Below are positions 12,978 through 21,735 of a stretch of 64,000 nucleotides of DNA, one piece after another. A program made the position numbers and the translations under genes. Where the stretch lies: positions 62,001 to 126,000 of the forward strand of contig NZ_JAMHGA010000044.1 in the NCBI RefSeq assembly GCF_023660105.1. Direction: 5' to 3'. The notes under the pieces are model-generated. The model had not been told where the DNA came from and did no database searches. It saw only the letters and a program-made list of their open reading frames with translations. The DNA comes from Desulfovibrio aminophilus (GTDB lineage Bacteria; Desulfobacterota; Desulfovibrionia; Desulfovibrionales; Desulfovibrionaceae). Each line of letters begins with the position of its first letter. The first letter of the stretch is position 1.

Positions 12978-13997
12978 ATGCGCCATTCCCTGCCCGAACG
13001 CTGGACCGTGTTCCGCCTGAGCGCCCTCGGCGACCTGGTCCTGGCCACCGGCCCCCTGGCCTGGTGGAACGCCCGGCGGGGGCTGCGCTTCACGGTCGTG
13101 ACCCGCGACCGCCTGGCCCCGGTCCTGGCCGGACACCCGGCCGTGGACGAGGTCATCGGCCTGGACGAGACGCGGCTCACCGGCGAACCCTGGCCCGCCG
13201 TGGCCCGGGAGCTGGCCGCGCGCTGCCGGGACACGGGCCTGCTGGACCTGCACGGCACCCTGCGCTCCCGCGTGCTCGGCGCGGTCTGGAGCGGGCCGGT
13301 GCGGCGCTATCCCAAGTTCAGCCTCTCCCGCCGCCTGTTCCAGCGCACCCGCCTGGGCTTCCTGCGCCGCCGCCTGGAGGCCCTGAACGTTCCCCAGCGC
13401 TACACCCTGGCCCTGGAGGCCGAGGCCCCGCATCCCGGGGAACTCCTGCCGCTCATCCGGCTCACGGCCGAGGAGCGCGAGACCGGCCGGGAACTGGCCG
13501 CCCGCGCCGGGGTCGGGCCGGGCTTCCTGGCCCTGCATCCCTACGCCACGCACCCGGACAAGGCCTGGCCGCGCGAACACTGGCTCGAACTCACCCGCCG
13601 CCTGGACGCCGAGGGCCTGCCCTGGGCCGTGGTGGGCCGGGACGCGGTCCCGCTCCTGCCGGATGATCCCCGCGACCTGACCAACGCCACGGACCTGCGC
13701 GCGCTCTGCGCCCTGCTGGCCCAGGCCGGGGCCCTGGCCACCAACGACTCCGGGCCCATGCACCTGGCCTCGGCCGTGGGCACGCCGGTGCTGGCCCTGT
13801 TCGGCCCCACGGCCCGGGCCTGGGGCTTCTTTCCGGCCGGGCCGCGCGACCGCGTGCTGGAACGCGACCTGCCCTGCCGCCCCTGCTCCCTGCACGGCGG
13901 CACGCCCTGCGCCACGGGCCGGGCCTGTCTGGCCTCCATCGGACCGGAAGAGGTGCTGGACGCCGCGCGGGGCGTTCTGGGCGGGGAACCGGGCTGA
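12978..13997 (+). CDS. Family 9 glycosyltransferase (ADP-heptose:LPS heptosyltransferase-like)
   Basis: Likely adds heptose or a related sugar to the lipopolysaccharide core in the cytoplasm. The 339 residues show the GT9 N-terminal motif FRLSALGDLVLATGP, and the C-terminal donor-site region TNDSGPMHLASAVGTPVLALFGPT. The arrangement fits WaaC/WaaF-type two-domain GT-B enzymes. It stands alone, divergent from the CNNM gene; the 122-base gap contains a 12-base palindrome ATATGGCCATAT (12898-12909). No strong ribosome site precedes the ATG. Acceptor specificity cannot be read from sequence. Confidence 0.88.
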   Translation: MRHSLPERWTVFRLSALGDLVLATGPLAWWNARRGLRFTVVTRDRLAPVLAGHPAVDEVIGLDETRLTGEPWPAVARELAARCRDTGLLDLHGTLRSRVLGAVWSGPVRRYPKFSLSRRLFQRTRLGFLRRRLEALNVPQRYTLALEAEAPHPGELLPLIRLTAEERETGRELAARAGVGPGFLALHPYATHPDKAWPREHWLELTRRLDAEGLPWAVVGRDAVPLLPDDPRDLTNATDLRALCALLAQAGALATNDSGPMHLASAVGTPVLALFGPTARAWGFFPAGPRDRVLERDLPCRPCSLHGGTPCATGRACLASIGPEEVLDAARGVLGGEPG

Positions 13998-14019
13998 GTT
14001 TTTCAGGAATCCGAAACGA

Positions 14020-14688
14020 TCACAGCGGGCGGCGGGGGCCCCAGGCCGCCTCGCACTCCGCCCCGCCCTCTTCCAGGGCCGCCTCCACGGCGGGCGGCAC
14101 GAGCAGGGCCAGGCTGCGGCGTTCGCGCCAACGGGCGCGCAGGTCCGCCGCCTTGATGTCCAGGCGGGGCATCTCCAGACAGGTCAGGGTCTTGCCCGAG
14201 GCAAAGCGCCAGAGGTCCGGGCCCTCGCGCCGGACTCCGGGCCAATGGGCCGTGAGCATGCGCTCCACGCCTTCGAGGTCCATGTCCCAGCGGTGCATGG
14301 CCGCGAAATGGGCCAGGTCGAACAGCTCCGGCCCGCGCTTCCAGTCCGGGAGGTCGAGCAGCGTGCCCGAGCCCAGGATGAAGAAGAGTTCCGCGCCCGG
14401 CTCGCGGCGGGCATACTCCTCCAGGGTCCGCCAGGTGTAGGACGGCGGCGGCAGATCGCCCTCGACGCCGCTGGCGGCCAGCGCGGGGATGTCCCGCGCG
14501 GCCAGTTCCGCCAGCCGCAGCCGCAGGGCGAAGGGCAGCAGGCCCGGCCCGGGCTTGTGCGGCGGCGCGGCGGCCGGAACCAGGTCCACCCGGTCCAGGC
14601 CCAGGGCCTCGCGGGCCTCCACGGCCATGCGCACGTGCCCCGTGTGCACGGGGTTGAAGCTGCCGCCCAGAATGCCAACTTTATCCAT
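14020..14688 (-). CDS. nadD: Nicotinate-nucleotide adenylyltransferase
   Basis: Cytosolic NAD synthesis enzyme converting nicotinate mononucleotide and ATP to NaAD. In its 222 residues the nucleotidyltransferase motif GGSFNPVHTGH stands at residues 8-18, with PPHK near residue 42 for phosphate binding. The C-terminal ISTSSTEIR motif of canonical NadD is altered to a LDIKAADLRARW-like segment. It lies last in a proA / Sel1-like / nadD run, 12 bases after the Sel1-like gene. Confidence 0.92.
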   Translation of the reverse strand: MDKVGILGGSFNPVHTGHVRMAVEAREALGLDRVDLVPAAAPPHKPGPGLLPFALRLRLAELAARDIPALAASGVEGDLPPPSYTWRTLEEYARREPGAELFFILGSGTLLDLPDWKRGPELFDLAHFAAMHRWDMDLEGVERMLTAHWPGVRREGPDLWRFASGKTLTCLEMPRLDIKAADLRARWRERRSLALLVPPAVEAALEEGGAECEAAWGPRRPL

Positions 14689-14700
14689 GCCGCTGCACGC

Positions 14701-15150
14701 TTATTTTTCTCCAAAAATTATTGATGCTTGTTCATCTAGCACTAACCTTCTCGCTTTAGTAATCTCTCCCACTACTATTATTCTATTTTTCAATTCACCA
14801 TATCGCCTATCATATATGGTTGCTATACTAGACCAAATATACTGATTCTCCATATTGAACAAGGGAGAGTCATTATCTCCATACATTGATATTAAGTGCA
14901 ATATTGCGATAAAATTTTTTTTCTTTGCATGATCGATAAAAATACTTTCTGCGCGTTTCAAATTTTGAGGTACAAATGTGCCCTCGCGATAACATTCTCC
15001 AATCGCAAGCTGGGCCCAATCTTCTCCATCCTCCGCCTGCTTTTTTAGCAACTGAAAAATCGCCTGGTATAACTTTGGACGTACGGTAGGCCATACGGCC
15101 TCTGTCAACGCTCGCATATTTAGTTCAAGAATATGTTCGCTAATCCCCAT
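14701..15150 (-). CDS. AT-rich Sel1-like repeat protein, probably acquired
   Basis: Hypothetical 149-residue protein. The stretch from about residue 36 to 90 (AEDGEDWAQLAIGECYREG, then a VPQNLKRAESIFIDHAKK-like continuation) resembles Sel1/TPR helical hairpins, which mediate protein contacts. No signal peptide or catalytic motif is visible. Its base composition is strikingly AT-rich against GC-rich neighbours, and the composition change coincides with the proA end and nadD start. An AGGGA ribosome site precedes the ATG. It lies co-directionally inside the proA-nadD run, so it is probably co-transcribed. Function unknown. Confidence 0.75.
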   Translation of the reverse strand: MGISEHILELNMRALTEAVWPTVRPKLYQAIFQLLKKQAEDGEDWAQLAIGECYREGTFVPQNLKRAESIFIDHAKKKNFIAILHLISMYGDNDSPLFNMENQYIWSSIATIYDRRYGELKNRIIVVGEITKARRLVLDEQASIIFGEK

Positions 15151-15169
15151 ATATTCCCTTTGGGCGTAG

Positions 15170-16432
15170 TCAATCTCGGATGTGGCCCTCGCCCAGGACC
15201 ACGAACTTCGTGCTGGTCAGCTCCTTGAGGCCCATGGGGCCGTAGGCGTGGAGCTTGGAGGTCGAGATGCCGATCTCCGCCCCCAGGCCGAGCTGGTTCC
15301 CGTCGTTGAAGCGCGTGGAGGCGTTGACCAGGACTAGGGAGGCGTCCACCTCGCGCACGAAGCGCATGGCCTTGGCGTGGTCGTTGGTCAGGATGGCCTC
15401 GGTGTGGTTCGAGCCGAAGCGGGCGATGTGGTCCAGGGCCTCGTTCATGGAGGCCACGATCTTCACGGCCAGGACGAGGTCGAGGAACTCGCGGCCCCAG
15501 TCGTCCCCGGCGGCGGGCTCGGCCGAGGGCCCGAGCAGCGGCAGGGACGCCGGGCAGGCCTTGAAGCGCACCCCGGCGGGGGCCAGCCTCCCGGCCACCC
15601 GGGGCAGGAGCTCGTTGGCCGCGGCCTCGTGCACGAGCAGGCACTCCAGGGCGTTGCAGGCGCTGGGGTACTGGGTCTTGGCGTTGAGCACGATCTCGGC
15701 GGCCCGGTCCAGGTCCGCGTCGCGGTCCGCGTAGATGTGGCAGACGCCCTTGAAATGCTTGAGCACCGGCATGGTGGCCTGCTCGGCCACGGCCCGGATG
15801 AGGCTCTCGCCGCCGCGCGGAATGACCACGTCGATGTACTCGTTCAGCTTGAGCAGTTCAGTGACGGCTTGGCGGTCCTTGGTGCCCGGCGCCTGGACCG
15901 CGTCCTCGGGCAGGCCGGCCCCGGCCAGGGCCTCGCGGATGATGGCGCAAAGCGCGGCGTTGGAGTGGAAGGCCTCGGAACCGCCGCGCAGGATGCAGGC
16001 GTTGCCGGACATGAGGCAGAGCACGGCCGCGTCCACGGTGGCGTTGGGTCGGGCCTCGTAGATCATGGCCACCACGCCCAGGGGGATGCGCATCCGGCCC
16101 ACGAGCATGCCGTTGGGTCGCTTCCACATGGACTCGATCTCACCCACCGGGTCGGAGAGGGCGGCCACCTCGCGGCAGCCCTTGATCATGGAGTCCAGGA
16201 CCTTGGGCGTCACGGTGAGGCGCTGGAGCTTGGCCGGGTCCAGCCCGGCGGCGCGCGCCGCCTCGACATCCTTGGCGTTGGCCGCCGTCACGGCGTCCCT
16301 GCGGGCCTCCAGCAGCACGGCCACGTCCTCCACGGCCTTGCGCCGGGCCCGGCCCGAGGCGGCGGCCAGGGAACGCGCGGCCCGCTTGGCTCGCGCGGCC
16401 ACGTCCAGCATCGCATCCCGGATTTCCATCAT
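15170..16432 (-). CDS. proA: Glutamate-5-semialdehyde dehydrogenase (gamma-glutamyl phosphate reductase)
   Basis: Second enzyme of proline synthesis, reducing gamma-glutamyl phosphate with NADPH. The 420 residues follow the aldehyde dehydrogenase-like ProA family with GVVAMIYEARPNATVDAA, the GNACILRGGSEA segment and the active-site Cys in FKGVCHIYAD. Two adjacent ATGs (16432 and 16429) follow a GGGAGGGA site; spacing favours the second. The companion kinase proB is not in the window. Confidence 0.97.
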   Translation of the reverse strand: MMEIRDAMLDVAARAKRAARSLAAASGRARRKAVEDVAVLLEARRDAVTAANAKDVEAARAAGLDPAKLQRLTVTPKVLDSMIKGCREVAALSDPVGEIESMWKRPNGMLVGRMRIPLGVVAMIYEARPNATVDAAVLCLMSGNACILRGGSEAFHSNAALCAIIREALAGAGLPEDAVQAPGTKDRQAVTELLKLNEYIDVVIPRGGESLIRAVAEQATMPVLKHFKGVCHIYADRDADLDRAAEIVLNAKTQYPSACNALECLLVHEAAANELLPRVAGRLAPAGVRFKACPASLPLLGPSAEPAAGDDWGREFLDLVLAVKIVASMNEALDHIARFGSNHTEAILTNDHAKAMRFVREVDASLVLVNASTRFNDGNQLGLGAEIGISTSKLHAYGPMGLKELTSTKFVVLGEGHIRD

Positions 16433-16646
16433 TCCCTCCCAGAAAAAAATATGCTAAAGCCCCGCCCGGACATGGATCGGGCCCTTCCGATGAAGCACGC
16501 GGCGACGAAAAAGTCAACGAGCGCGGGCCGCGACGGGGCAGGGAGGGGGTCCGGCCCGACGATTTCCGCTTTGACCTTTTTGACATTTTTGCGTAACGGT
16601 GTGCGCTCCAAGACACGCTGAACGAACCCGGAGGCGACTGCCCGAC

Positions 16647-17306
16647 ATGGAAGAGAACAAGACGAAGCCCGGTGTCGTCCTGGAACGGTTCCAGGACGTG
16701 GTCAACCGGGACACCCCCGGCATCCTGCAGAAGATCGTCGCCAACCTGAAGCCCCTGCTCATCGGCGCGGCCGTGATCGTGGCCATCGCCGCCGGCATCG
16801 CGGGCTACCGCATGATCCAGGCCCGCAACCTGGCCTCGGCCCAGGAGGCCCTGGGCTCCATCCTGGCCGGCAACACCGGCAAGGAAAAAGTCGCGGCCCT
16901 GGAGAAGTTCCTGCCCGGCGCGCCGTCCGGCCTGCGCTCGGCGGTGCTCTTCGAACTGGCCGGGGCGAGCATGAACCTCAAGGACTTTGACAAGGCCGCC
17001 GGATACTGGGCCGATCTCGCCGCCCACTCCGACGGCGACGAGCGCGTCGTGGCCAAGCTGGGCCGCGCCCACGCCCTGACCCGCGCGGGCAAGGCCGCCG
17101 AGGCCGTGAAGGAACTGGAAGCCCTCAAGCAGGACGCGCCCGAGGCCTTCGCCGTGCCCGTGACCCGCCAGCTGGCCCTGGCCGCCGAGGCCGCCGGGGA
17201 CCGGCAGGCCGCCCTGGCCGCCTACGAGGCCCTGGCCAAGTTTGAGAACATCGGGGACCGCCCCTTCATCGAGTCCAAGATCGCCCAATTGAAGGCGGCC
17301 AAGTAG
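16647..17306 (+). CDS. TPR membrane protein, YfgM-like
   Basis: 219-residue protein with one N-terminal span (LLIGAAVIVAIAAGIAGY, residues about 34-52) and then TPR-type helical repeats, as in YfgM-type ancillary translocon subunits, so the repeats are probably periplasmic. The start at 16647 follows GGAGGCGA; an upstream in-frame ATG adds only a basic, uncharacteristic stretch. It ends 23 bases before iorA, so it may be co-transcribed, but a link to indolepyruvate metabolism is not evident. The 213-base gap to divergent proA has repeated TTTGACNTTTTT motifs that may contain the promoter. Confidence 0.75.
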   Translation: MEENKTKPGVVLERFQDVVNRDTPGILQKIVANLKPLLIGAAVIVAIAAGIAGYRMIQARNLASAQEALGSILAGNTGKEKVAALEKFLPGAPSGLRSAVLFELAGASMNLKDFDKAAGYWADLAAHSDGDERVVAKLGRAHALTRAGKAAEAVKELEALKQDAPEAFAVPVTRQLALAAEAAGDRQAALAAYEALAKFENIGDRPFIESKIAQLKAAK

Positions 17307-17329
17307 CAGCCGCACAAGGAGCCCAGTCC

Positions 17330-19171
17330 ATGCCCCACCCGCTGCTGACCCAAGAGCCGGGCGCCAAGCGCCTGCTCCTGGGCAACGAAGCCATTGTCCG
17401 GGGCGCGCTGGAGGCAGGCGTCGACGTCATCACCTGCTATCCCGGCACGCCGTCCTCCGAGGTGCCCGACACCTTCTTCCGCCTGAGCCCCGAGGGCGAC
17501 TTCTATTTCGAGTACTCGGTCAACGAGAAGGTCGCCCTGGAAGTGGCCGGAGGCGCGACCCTGGCCGGGGCCCTGAGCCTGTGCACCATGAAGCACGTGG
17601 GCGTGAACGTGGCCGCCGACCCGCTCATGACCCTGACCTACGTGGGCGCGCCCGGCGGCCTCGTGCTGCTCTCCGCCGACGACCCCGGCTGCCACTCCAG
17701 CCAGAACGAGCAGGACAACCGCATCTACGCCCGCCTCGGCGGGCTGCCCTGCCTGGAGCCGGCCACGGCCCAGGAGGCCAAGGACATGGCCCGCGACGCC
17801 CTGCTCCTGTCCCGCGCCACGGGCGCCCCGGCGCTGCTGCGCACCACCACGCGGGTGAACCACCTGCGCGGCCCGGTGGATTTCGGCCCGCTGCCCGCGA
17901 AAAAGAAGCCCGCCGGGTTCAAGAAGAACCCCTCGCGATTCGTGCCCGTCCCGGCCTTCTCCCGGCCCATGCACGTCCGTCTCCTGGAGACCCTGGAGAA
18001 ACTGCGGGCCGAGGCCGAGAAGAGCCCCTACAACCGCATCTCCGGCAAGGGCGAGATCGGCGTGGCCGCCTCGGGCATCGGCCGGGCCTACCTGGCCGAC
18101 GCCCTGGCCGAGCTGGGCCTGGCGGGCAAGGTCAAGGTCCTGGAGCTGGGCTTCACCCACCCCCTGCCCGAGAAACTCTGCCAGAAGTTTCTCAAGGGCC
18201 TCTCCACGCTGCTCGTGGTCGAGGAGCTGGAGCCCGTCCTGGAGAACGACCTGCGCGTGCTGGCCCAGAAGAAGGGCCTGGACGTGGTCATCCGGGGCAA
18301 GGACGTGCTGCCGCGCAACGGCGAGTTCTCCGTGGGCCTGGTGGCCGACGCCCTGCGCACGGTGCTCAAGCTGCGCAAGCCCCAGCGCAAGGTCTGCGCC
18401 GGAACGGCCGACCTGCCCGTGCGCGCGCCGAACCTCTGCGCGGGCTGCCCCCACCGCGCCGCGTACTACGCGGTGAAGAAGATCTTCGGCAACGACGCCG
18501 TGTACTCCTCGGACATCGGCTGCTACACCCTGGGCATCCTGCCGCCGCTGGCCGCCGCCGACTTCCTGGTCTGCATGGGCTCGTCGGTCTCCGCCGGCTC
18601 CGGCGCGGCCCGCGCCGCCGGGCAGACCGTGGTGGGCTTCATCGGCGACTCGACCTTCTTCCACTCCGGCATCACCGGACTGGTCAACGCGGTCTTCAAC
18701 CGCCACGACATCCTGCTCGTGATCCTGGACAACCACACCACGGCCATGACCGGCCACCAGCCCAACCCCGGCGTGGACAAGACCGTGCTCGGCGACAACG
18801 AGGCCAAGGTGGACATCGAGGCCGTGTGCCGGGGCGTGGGCGTGACCCAGATCGCCACGGTGAACCCCCTGCACCACAAGAAGATGCTGGAAATCCTGGA
18901 AAAGATGAAGGCCCAGAGCGGGGTGCGCGTGCTCATCGCCCGCGAGCCCTGCCCCCTGCACGCCCGGCGCGTCTACGGGACCAAGGTCACCCGCGTGGCC
19001 GCGGTGGCCGACTCCTGCGACCAGTGCGGCAGCTGCCTGGACGAACTGGGCTGCCCGGCCTTCCACAAAAGTTCCGGCAAGGTGGAGATCAACCCGCTGC
19101 TCTGCGGCGGCTGCATGCTCTGCCTCCAGGTCTGCTCCCACATCAAGGCCCGCAAGCTGGAGGGCAAATGA
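17330..19171 (+). CDS. iorA: Indolepyruvate:ferredoxin oxidoreductase, alpha subunit
   Basis: Catalytic subunit of the oxygen-sensitive enzyme that decarboxylates aryl pyruvates to aryl-acetyl-CoA, passing electrons to ferredoxin. The 613 residues include an N-terminal pyrimidine-binding half (PGTPSSEVPDTFF), the thiamine-diphosphate half with GDSTFFHSGITGL and DNHTTAMTGHQPNPG, and a C-terminal two-cluster 4Fe-4S domain (CDQCGSCLDELGCP and CGGCMLCLQVC). It overlaps iorB by ATGA. It serves aromatic amino acid fermentation or, in reverse, biosynthesis. The downstream sigma54 activator may control it or a distant target. Confidence 0.95.
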   Translation: MPHPLLTQEPGAKRLLLGNEAIVRGALEAGVDVITCYPGTPSSEVPDTFFRLSPEGDFYFEYSVNEKVALEVAGGATLAGALSLCTMKHVGVNVAADPLMTLTYVGAPGGLVLLSADDPGCHSSQNEQDNRIYARLGGLPCLEPATAQEAKDMARDALLLSRATGAPALLRTTTRVNHLRGPVDFGPLPAKKKPAGFKKNPSRFVPVPAFSRPMHVRLLETLEKLRAEAEKSPYNRISGKGEIGVAASGIGRAYLADALAELGLAGKVKVLELGFTHPLPEKLCQKFLKGLSTLLVVEELEPVLENDLRVLAQKKGLDVVIRGKDVLPRNGEFSVGLVADALRTVLKLRKPQRKVCAGTADLPVRAPNLCAGCPHRAAYYAVKKIFGNDAVYSSDIGCYTLGILPPLAAADFLVCMGSSVSAGSGAARAAGQTVVGFIGDSTFFHSGITGLVNAVFNRHDILLVILDNHTTAMTGHQPNPGVDKTVLGDNEAKVDIEAVCRGVGVTQIATVNPLHHKKMLEILEKMKAQSGVRVLIAREPCPLHARRVYGTKVTRVAAVADSCDQCGSCLDELGCPAFHKSSGKVEINPLLCGGCMLCLQVCSHIKARKLEGK

Positions 19172-19764
19172 AAACCGTCAAGCCCGTGCGCATCTTCATG
19201 ACCGGCGTGGGCGGCCAGGGCACGCTCACCGCCACCACGGTCCTGGCCCAGGCCGCGACGCTCAAGGGACTGCCCGTGACCTCGGGCGAAATCCACGGCA
19301 TGGCCCAGCGCGGCGGCGTGGTGGAGTCCTTCCTGCTCATCGGCTGCCGGAGCCCCAAGATCGGGGCCGGGGAGGCCGACATCCTCATGGGCTTCGAGCC
19401 CCTGGAGACGCTGCGCGCCCTCCCCTATCTCAAGCCCGGCGGACTCGTGTTCTCCTCCACGGAATCCCTGCCGCCCCTGCCCGTGGCCATGGGCAGGCAG
19501 ACCAGCCCGAGCCTCTCGGCCATCCGGGAGAAGGTGGACGCCTGCACCCCCAGCTCCTGGTGGCTGCCCTGCCAGAGCCTGGGCATCGAGGCCGGAGCCG
19601 TGCAGGCCGGAAACATCGCCCTGCTCGGCGCGCTCTGCGCCCGGAACGTCCTGCCCCTGGGCCTGGACGACGTGCGCGCGGCCCTGCGCGCCGGAATGAA
19701 GCCCAAGGTCGCCGAAATCAACCTCAAGGCCCTGGACCTGGGCGCGGCGGCCGCCTCGGCGTAG
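19168..19764 (+). CDS. iorB: Indolepyruvate:ferredoxin oxidoreductase, beta subunit
   Basis: Gamma-domain subunit (POR gamma family) that pairs with IorA. The 198 residues start MKTVKPVRIFMTGVGGQGT, showing the family GVGGQGT glycine motif, followed by SGEIHGMAQRGGVVESFLL. The ATG overlaps the iorA stop (ATGA), so the two are translationally coupled. Length is typical. Confidence 0.94.
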   Translation: MKTVKPVRIFMTGVGGQGTLTATTVLAQAATLKGLPVTSGEIHGMAQRGGVVESFLLIGCRSPKIGAGEADILMGFEPLETLRALPYLKPGGLVFSSTESLPPLPVAMGRQTSPSLSAIREKVDACTPSSWWLPCQSLGIEAGAVQAGNIALLGALCARNVLPLGLDDVRAALRAGMKPKVAEINLKALDLGAAAASA

Positions 19765-19771
19765 GACCACG

Positions 19772-21358
19772 ATGAACGGATCGGAAAGCCCGGACAACGC
19801 CCCGCTGATCACGCTCAAGCGCCTGCTGGACGAGATCACCCCCCAGGCCCCTCTGGAGGAGAGCCTCAACGCCATCCTGCGCATCCTGGCCAAGGACATG
19901 GGCTACGTCCGCGCCTTTCTGGCCATCGTGGACCCGGAGACCGACGACCTCCGCCTCTCCCTCTCCTACAGCCCGGCCAAGACCTCCCAGGTCAGCTACA
20001 CCCCGGGCCGGGGGGTCATCGGCCAGGTCTTCGAGACCGGCAAGTCCATCGTGGTGCCCCGGCTCTCCGAACACCGCGAGTTCCTGAACAAGGCCTTCGG
20101 CCGCAGCGAGGCCGAACTGAAGAGCCTGGCCTTCATCTGCGTGCCCATCGTGCACCATTCCAAGGGCGAGCGCGAGACGCTGGGCACGCTCAGCGTGGAC
20201 CTGCCCGTGCGCCCGGCCGACATGCTGGAAGGCCACCGCCGCCTCCTGGAGGTGGTCGGGGCCATGATCGCCAACCACGTGGCCCAGCTCCAGGAGGAGA
20301 TGGCGCTCCAGAAGCACCTCCTGGCCCAGGGCCTGTCCGGGGGCTCGGACGCCCCGCCGCCGCAGAACTTCGTGGCCGCCAGCAAGAGCATGCGCATGGT
20401 GCTCCGCCAGGCGCGCCAGGTGGCCCCCAGCCGGGCCACTGTGCTTTTGCGCGGCGAGTCCGGCACGGGCAAGGAACTGCTGGCCGAGGAAATCCACGCC
20501 TCCAGCCCGCGCAAGGACAAGCCCCTGGTCAAGCTGAACTGCGCGGCCCTGCCCTCGGAGCTGGTGGAGTCCGAGCTCTTCGGCCACCAGAAGGGAGCCT
20601 TCACCGGGGCCTTCCAGACCAAGCGCGGCCTGTTCGAGGTGGCCAACGGCGGCACGCTCTTCCTGGACGAGATCGGCGAACTCTCGCTGGACGCCCAGGC
20701 CAAGGTCCTGCGCGCCATCCAGGAGAAGGAGATCCAGCGCGTGGGCGGCGAGCAGGCCATCATGGTCGACGTGCGCCTCATCTGCGCCACGCACCAGCCC
20801 CTGGAACAGCTCCTGACCCAGGGCAAGTTCCGCGAGGACCTCTACTACCGCATCAACGTCTTCCCGGTGTTCATCCCGCCGCTGCGGGAGCGCCGCGAGG
20901 ACATCCTGCCCCTGGCGGAATTCTTCCTCTCCGACTTCTCCGGCGAATACGGCAAGGACATCAAGCGCATCTCCACCCCGGCCATCGAGCTCCTGACGCT
21001 CTACCACTGGCCCGGCAACGTGCGCGAACTGCGCAACTGCCTGGAGCGCGCGGTGCTCGTCTGCGAGGAGGAGGTCATCCGCACCTACCACCTGCCGCCC
21101 ACGCTCCAGACCGCCGACAGCTCGGCCACGGGCACGAACCTCTCCTTCGGCGAGGCCGTGGCCAAGTTCGAGACCGAACTGCTGGTGGACTCGCTCAAGA
21201 AGACGCGCGGCAACATGCTCCAGACCGCCCGCGATCTGCGCGTGTCCTACCGGATCGTGAACTACAAGGTGAAGAAGTACGGCCTGGACGTGAAGCGCTT
21301 CGCCAACATCAAGCCCCGGCGCAAGAAGACCCAGGGACCGGCCGACCAGACGGACTGA
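19772..21358 (+). CDS. Sigma54-dependent transcriptional activator with GAF domain (NifA-like)
   Basis: Bacterial enhancer-binding protein, 528 residues. A GAF-type sensor domain spans about residues 20-170; the AAA+ domain (about 205-430) has Walker A GESGTGKE, the sigma54-contacting GAFTGA loop and Walker B GGTLFLDEIGEL; a Fis-type helix-turn-helix lies near the end (NMLQTARDLRVSYRIVNYKVKKY). It starts 7 bases after iorB and is probably in that operon, suggesting control by a small ligand linked to aromatic or keto-acid metabolism. The ligand and targets are unknown; sigma54-type sites occur elsewhere in the window (24826, 28968). Confidence 0.92.
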   Translation: MNGSESPDNAPLITLKRLLDEITPQAPLEESLNAILRILAKDMGYVRAFLAIVDPETDDLRLSLSYSPAKTSQVSYTPGRGVIGQVFETGKSIVVPRLSEHREFLNKAFGRSEAELKSLAFICVPIVHHSKGERETLGTLSVDLPVRPADMLEGHRRLLEVVGAMIANHVAQLQEEMALQKHLLAQGLSGGSDAPPPQNFVAASKSMRMVLRQARQVAPSRATVLLRGESGTGKELLAEEIHASSPRKDKPLVKLNCAALPSELVESELFGHQKGAFTGAFQTKRGLFEVANGGTLFLDEIGELSLDAQAKVLRAIQEKEIQRVGGEQAIMVDVRLICATHQPLEQLLTQGKFREDLYYRINVFPVFIPPLRERREDILPLAEFFLSDFSGEYGKDIKRISTPAIELLTLYHWPGNVRELRNCLERAVLVCEEEVIRTYHLPPTLQTADSSATGTNLSFGEAVAKFETELLVDSLKKTRGNMLQTARDLRVSYRIVNYKVKKYGLDVKRFANIKPRRKKTQGPADQTD

Positions 21359-21735
21359 CCGCCGCCATTTCCAGCACGCCGGCCACACGCGAGCCAGCCT
21401 GCTTTTTGTCCCGCGCGCACGGAGTCGGCCGACCGATGAGCACCGCTTTTCTTCCGACTGTCTTCGACCGCCAATCCGCTCCCGCGCCAAACATTACAAA
21501 AATGTAATCATTTTTCTCCATTGCCCCACCTTTACAACTATAAAAAATAGTTAGCGTGGCGCTCATCGTTCTGACGGGCAGCCATGAAAAGAACGCCGGG
21601 CAACGCCTTGGTTTCTTCAGGCAAGCCGCCGGGACGACGAGGATGAAGACAAGTGTGCGCGTGCCCACCTGAAATGCTTGACGGTTTTTGTCTCTGAAGT
21701 GAACTCGACAAACGAGCAACCGGAGGATGGAAACC
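21359..21735 (+). promoter_or_regulatory. Intergenic leader of the rhodanese gene with two AT-rich dyads
   Basis: 377 bases without a convincing gene. Composition drops sharply to AT-rich around 21490-21552, where two perfect dyads sit: ATTACA-AAAA-TGTAAT at 21493-21508 and AACTAT-AAAAA-ATAGTT at 21536-21552. They could be regulator sites of the kind bound by homodimers. About 180 bases then separate them from the ATG. A TTGACG at 21679 lacks a good -10 partner. Operator role is inference. Confidence 0.45.

Noticed and set aside
21553-21735. Riboswitch in the rhodanese leader (Moco, c-di-GMP and ZTP types considered)
   Set aside because: I could not match the core bases of any of these classes; a covariance-model search is needed to settle it.
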